Program-made: the position numbers and the translations under genes
Shown here: piece after piece, positions 4,460 to 6,712 of the stretch
How the letters are laid out: each line of letters opens with the position of its first letter
Numbering within the stretch: the stretch's first letter is position 1
The notes under the pieces: model-generated
Told to the model about the DNA's origin: nothing
Seen by the model: only the letters and a program-made list of their open reading frames with translations
Databases searched by the model: none
NCBI GenBank assembly: GCA_021790135.1
Contig: JAJYIJ010000057.1
Coordinates: 1 to 6,712 of the forward strand
Direction: 5' to 3'
From: a bacterium
GTDB lineage: Bacteria > Patescibacteriota > Patescibacteriia > Magasanikbacterales > GWA2-37-8
DNA length: 6,712 bases

Positions 4460-5842
4460 CTACTTCACCTCTTCCCACGAAATAATGTTGTAGGTTGAAC
4501 CCACCGGAAAACCGCCGGGTGGATTATAGGTGAGATTCGTGTCGTAAATCGAATCAGTATTTTTAAAGCCTGACACGATCGCACCGCCCTGGCTGACCCA
4601 ACTCCACGTCCACAGGCCGTTGGTAATCACTGAACCGTAAATTGTCAGGCTGTCTTTCAAGTCGCCCGGGTAGTAGTATCGTTTCGCGGCGCCGTTCTGT
4701 GCCAAAAGTGCCGCGTCGATTTCCATCGTGTCGGGCACGTCGTGAGGAATTAAAATATTTTGATCGGCAATCAACCCAAGCACATCACTGCCGTCTTTTG
4801 CCGTATAGACTAAATTATTATCCACCATGATTGAATTGCCTGGACTCGTTCCAACGGTAACGCGGCCGTTAACCGTGCCGTCAACCCACACCTGATCATC
4901 AACATATATGTAGGAGCTGGTCGGCATTGGATAAATCGTTGCCGGACCAAGCGTCCGGATATCGATGCTGGACCAAAAATATTTATTGCTATTGGTATCA
5001 CCCGCTTTGTATGCCACTGTCGACAAAACTTTAGCAATACTGACCGTGCCGTCGGCATTGAACTGCAGATGCCACCCTTGCTGTCCGGATGATGGCAAAA
5101 AAATACCATCGGCCTGCGTCAACGTTTTCATCTGTTCGAGTTTCGCCGTCACTGCGCTAAAATCCCAGGCCGGCACTGGATAACTCCAAAATGACGTTGG
5201 CCCGCCCTGTCCCCAAATTCCCGGTTTCGTGAGATTATTGCAACCATGCACGGCCTGACAAGTATAGGTTGCCATGGCGCTGGTGATTGGAGCATTCCCG
5301 GTCCCGTCGAAACGAATACCGCCATTGGCATGAAACCGCCCATTGATGATTTCATTGTTCCCGATCCAGACATCGCTATTTGTCAGGAACGCGTAATTCG
5401 CAACGGATGGGAAGCCAAGCCGCACCCGAATTATCCGACTCGCATTTGGTTCGCTCGTGATGCTGCCGGTTGACTGAATAGTAACAACTGTTGAGCCAGT
5501 CGCCGGCGGAGTGATGGTAAGTGAAAATTGCCCGATCGCCACGCCATCTTTATTATAGTAGGTATGCACATAAGGCCCTGGGGTGGAGGTGCCGTCGGTG
5601 TAATCGGTTGGATTGTGCGCCAAATGCCAACGATAATAATTGATCCCCGCTTCCGCGATCTGAAAAGCTTGTTCCTGCCCCACCCGATAGCGCGCCGCCT
5701 GGTGTTCGGAAATAGCATACCCAGAAATAGCAATGACCACTAAAGAAAACGCCAGGGTTCCGAACACAATGACATAGAGCAAAATACTCCCTGGCTGTGC
5801 CGCTGTTTGGCCATTAAAAATTTTCCAAAAACGCCTCAACAT
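4460..5842 (-). CDS. PilX-like type IV pilus-associated surface protein with a large beta-rich ectodomain
   Basis: This is a 460-residue protein. A short cytoplasmic N-terminus (MLRRFWKIFNGQ) is followed by QPGS and a single hydrophobic helix (about 19-42). The amphipathic stretch QAFQIAEAGINYYRWHLA (58-75) is the hallmark of PilX-like pilus-assembly proteins. The helix has no FTLxE prepilin motif: Gly18 is followed by SILLY, so the +5 Glu of ordinary type IV pilins is missing. The rest (about 80-460) is rich in Gly, Thr, Ser and aromatic residues, consistent with beta structure. It includes WIGNNEIINGRFHANGGIRFDG (about 159-180), TVNGRVTVGTSPGNSIMV and GSVITNGLW-type segments resembling repeated beta strands. 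Only two cysteines occur, close together (TCQAVHGC), a likely disulfide. It starts 3 bases after the prepilin stop, so it is in that operon. Likely role: minor pilus component or tip adhesin anchored in the membrane; the ligand is unknown. Confidence 0.8.
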   Translation of the reverse strand: MLRRFWKIFNGQTAAQPGSILLYVIVFGTLAFSLVVIAISGYAISEHQAARYRVGQEQAFQIAEAGINYYRWHLAHNPTDYTDGTSTPGPYVHTYYNKDGVAIGQFSLTITPPATGSTVVTIQSTGSITSEPNASRIIRVRLGFPSVANYAFLTNSDVWIGNNEIINGRFHANGGIRFDGTGNAPITSAMATYTCQAVHGCNNLTKPGIWGQGGPTSFWSYPVPAWDFSAVTAKLEQMKTLTQADGIFLPSSGQQGWHLQFNADGTVSIAKVLSTVAYKAGDTNSNKYFWSSIDIRTLGPATIYPMPTSSYIYVDDQVWVDGTVNGRVTVGTSPGNSIMVDNNLVYTAKDGSDVLGLIADQNILIPHDVPDTMEIDAALLAQNGAAKRYYYPGDLKDSLTIYGSVITNGLWTWSWVSQGGAIVSGFKNTDSIYDTNLTYNPPGGFPVGSTYNIISWEEVK

Positions 5843-5845
5843 ATT

Positions 5846-6466
5846 TTAATTACTTTTTAAATTTCTCATTTCCGCCTGCGTTTCAACGGTCAACGCCGCC
5901 GGCGAAGCCGTCGGATTCTTATCGAGTCTGAGGTTTACCCCAATCATCCGAATCTGCGTCAGATTAATTGGATCGGACAACGGTGTGCTCGAGTCGGTAC
6001 CATCATAATTCTGATCATAATAGGTAAAAATAGGAGTGGAAGTATTCGCCACATAATGCACGACGTCGGTGACTGTTTCGGTTGAAGTATTGTAGCTCAA
6101 AGGATTGCCGCTCGGCTTCGTGATCCCTTCTTCTAAAGTCGTGCCGTTCAAAAAATAGTGCACCCGTTCAATATAACTGTCGCTGTCAACATTGGAATAA
6201 AAAATAAATTCCGTTGGACTCGCGAGCTCGATCGGATAAGCACCAATACTGGAATAGGTGGCGCCGCGCACTTCGTCAGTGAACGTTTCCAGCGCCCGCC
6301 GGGCTTCGCCTTGCGCATCCAACTGATCAAAAATTATTTGTTCCGAAGTATGACTGGTCAAAAATATTTGCACGGTGGCCGCCGCCAACAAAATAAAAAT
6401 GCCAAGCGTCACAAGCACTTCAATCAAGGTAAATCCGGTTGAACGGCGCTGTGTCATATACAACAT
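5846..6466 (-). CDS. Type IV prepilin / type II secretion pseudopilin-like protein
   Basis: This 206-residue protein carries a class III signal: a short basic leader (TQRRSTG) is cut after Gly11 by prepilin peptidase. Phe12 becomes residue +1 and Glu16 is the +5 glutamate, followed by a hydrophobic helix (about 12-35, FTLIEVLVTLGIFILLAAAT). The amphipathic continuation (QLDAQGEARRALETFTDEVRGA) and beta-rich C-terminus fit PilW/GspJ-like minor pilins, which often have the segment E..R.AL..F..E.R. There are no cysteines. The ATG at 6466 overlaps the upstream stop by one base (TAATG), supporting that start and translational coupling; an internal ATG at 6457 gives a leader closer to usual length and cannot be ruled out. 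Clear Shine-Dalgarno is absent. Probable role: minor pilin in pilus assembly together with the PilX-like protein after it. No pilus ATPase or prepilin peptidase is in the window. Confidence 0.88.
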   Translation of the reverse strand: MLYMTQRRSTGFTLIEVLVTLGIFILLAAATVQIFLTSHTSEQIIFDQLDAQGEARRALETFTDEVRGATYSSIGAYPIELASPTEFIFYSNVDSDSYIERVHYFLNGTTLEEGITKPSGNPLSYNTSTETVTDVVHYVANTSTPIFTYYDQNYDGTDSSTPLSDPINLTQIRMIGVNLRLDKNPTASPAALTVETQAEMRNLKSN

Positions 6467-6712
6467 TATTGCGTTGAAAGATACACCGTGGTTTGGACTG
6501 CGCCGACAATATCAATCGGATCACTGACCGTCGCATAGCCAGAGCGCGAAACCGTGAGTGTGTACGTGCCGCTTGCGAGCGACCCAAAAAAAGTCTGGCC
6601 TGGCGGCGTGCAGCTGGCGGTAAACGTAAAATCAATTTCCGAAACATCCGGCGTCACGCTCGTATCATTGGTATTCAAAAATAAACGGTACTGCAAATAG
6701 CGACGGTCATTA
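6466..6712 (-). CDS. C-terminal part of a pilus/surface protein with a carboxypeptidase-regulatory-like beta domain (5' end outside window)
   Basis: The frame is open from the window edge to TAA at 6468-6466, giving 82 visible residues; a TTG at 6696 could serve as a start, but the frame continues upstream (NDRRYLQYRLFL) and this is almost certainly the tail of a longer protein. RYLQYRLFLNTND...TP.V..I is a segment I know from beta-sandwich domains of CPR surface and pilus-operon proteins. The last part (TPPGQTFFGSLASGTYTLT, then VSRSGYATVSD) has the G-L-x-x-G-x-Y-x-L-T-V-S...GY pattern of carboxypeptidase-regulatory-like/PEGA-type domains. It shares the TAATG overlap with the prepilin gene, so it is in the pilus operon and may itself be a minor pilin, but its N-terminus is not visible. 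One cysteine is seen. Confidence 0.75.
   Translation of the reverse strand, partial: NDRRYLQYRLFLNTNDTSVTPDVSEIDFTFTASCTPPGQTFFGSLASGTYTLTVSRSGYATVSDPIDIVGAVQTTVYLSTQ

Noticed and set aside
4391..4460. Rho-independent terminator between the PilX-like gene and galU
   Set aside because: There is no stable GC-rich hairpin followed by a T-run; the only inverted repeat is a loopless palindrome.

Overview
The window reads as a stretch of a Candidate Phyla Radiation (Patescibacteria) genome. This is inferred from gene content, since no rRNA or marker gene is present. The features pointing there are small Cys-rich exported proteins with a two-helix VirB2-like C-terminus, a type IV prepilin with a PilX-like protein, and a short GalU carrying CPR-like motif variants. 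All genes I accept lie on the minus strand, so transcription runs from high to low coordinates. Base composition is roughly balanced. The standard code fits, with TAA, TAG and TGA all used as ordinary stops. I see no tRNA, rRNA, CRISPR array or insertion sequence.

In transcription order, 6712-4460 is a type IV pilus-like operon. It holds the C-terminal part of a large surface/pilus protein (6712-6466), a class III-signal prepilin (6466-5846, joined by a TAATG stop/start overlap) and a 460-residue PilX-like protein with a large beta-rich ectodomain (5842-4460). Next, behind its own good promoter, is galU (4391-3525), which makes UDP-glucose. The galU stop codon lies inside a perfect extended -10 box that probably starts a second unit.

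That unit begins with an orphan family-1 solute-binding lipoprotein (3464-2226). It continues with three consecutive Cys-rich VirB2/T4SS-pilin-like proteins (2071-1418, 1408-692, 687-253) packed 4-9 bases apart. The last item is the start of a further exported protein (153-1, cut by the window edge). It has its own strong promoter and a perfect Shine-Dalgarno sequence, which no other gene here has.

Together the window looks like a cell-surface locus: pilus/adhesin parts, a sugar-nucleotide enzyme that could feed surface glycans, a substrate-binding lipoprotein without its transporter, and a set of disulfide-rich small pilin-like proteins. The most striking anomaly is in the solute-binding protein. 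Its frame stays open for 48 more codons after an in-frame TAA, reads like a normal C-terminus of the family, and ends just before the next gene. This suggests a recent nonsense mutation, stop-codon readthrough or a sequencing error.
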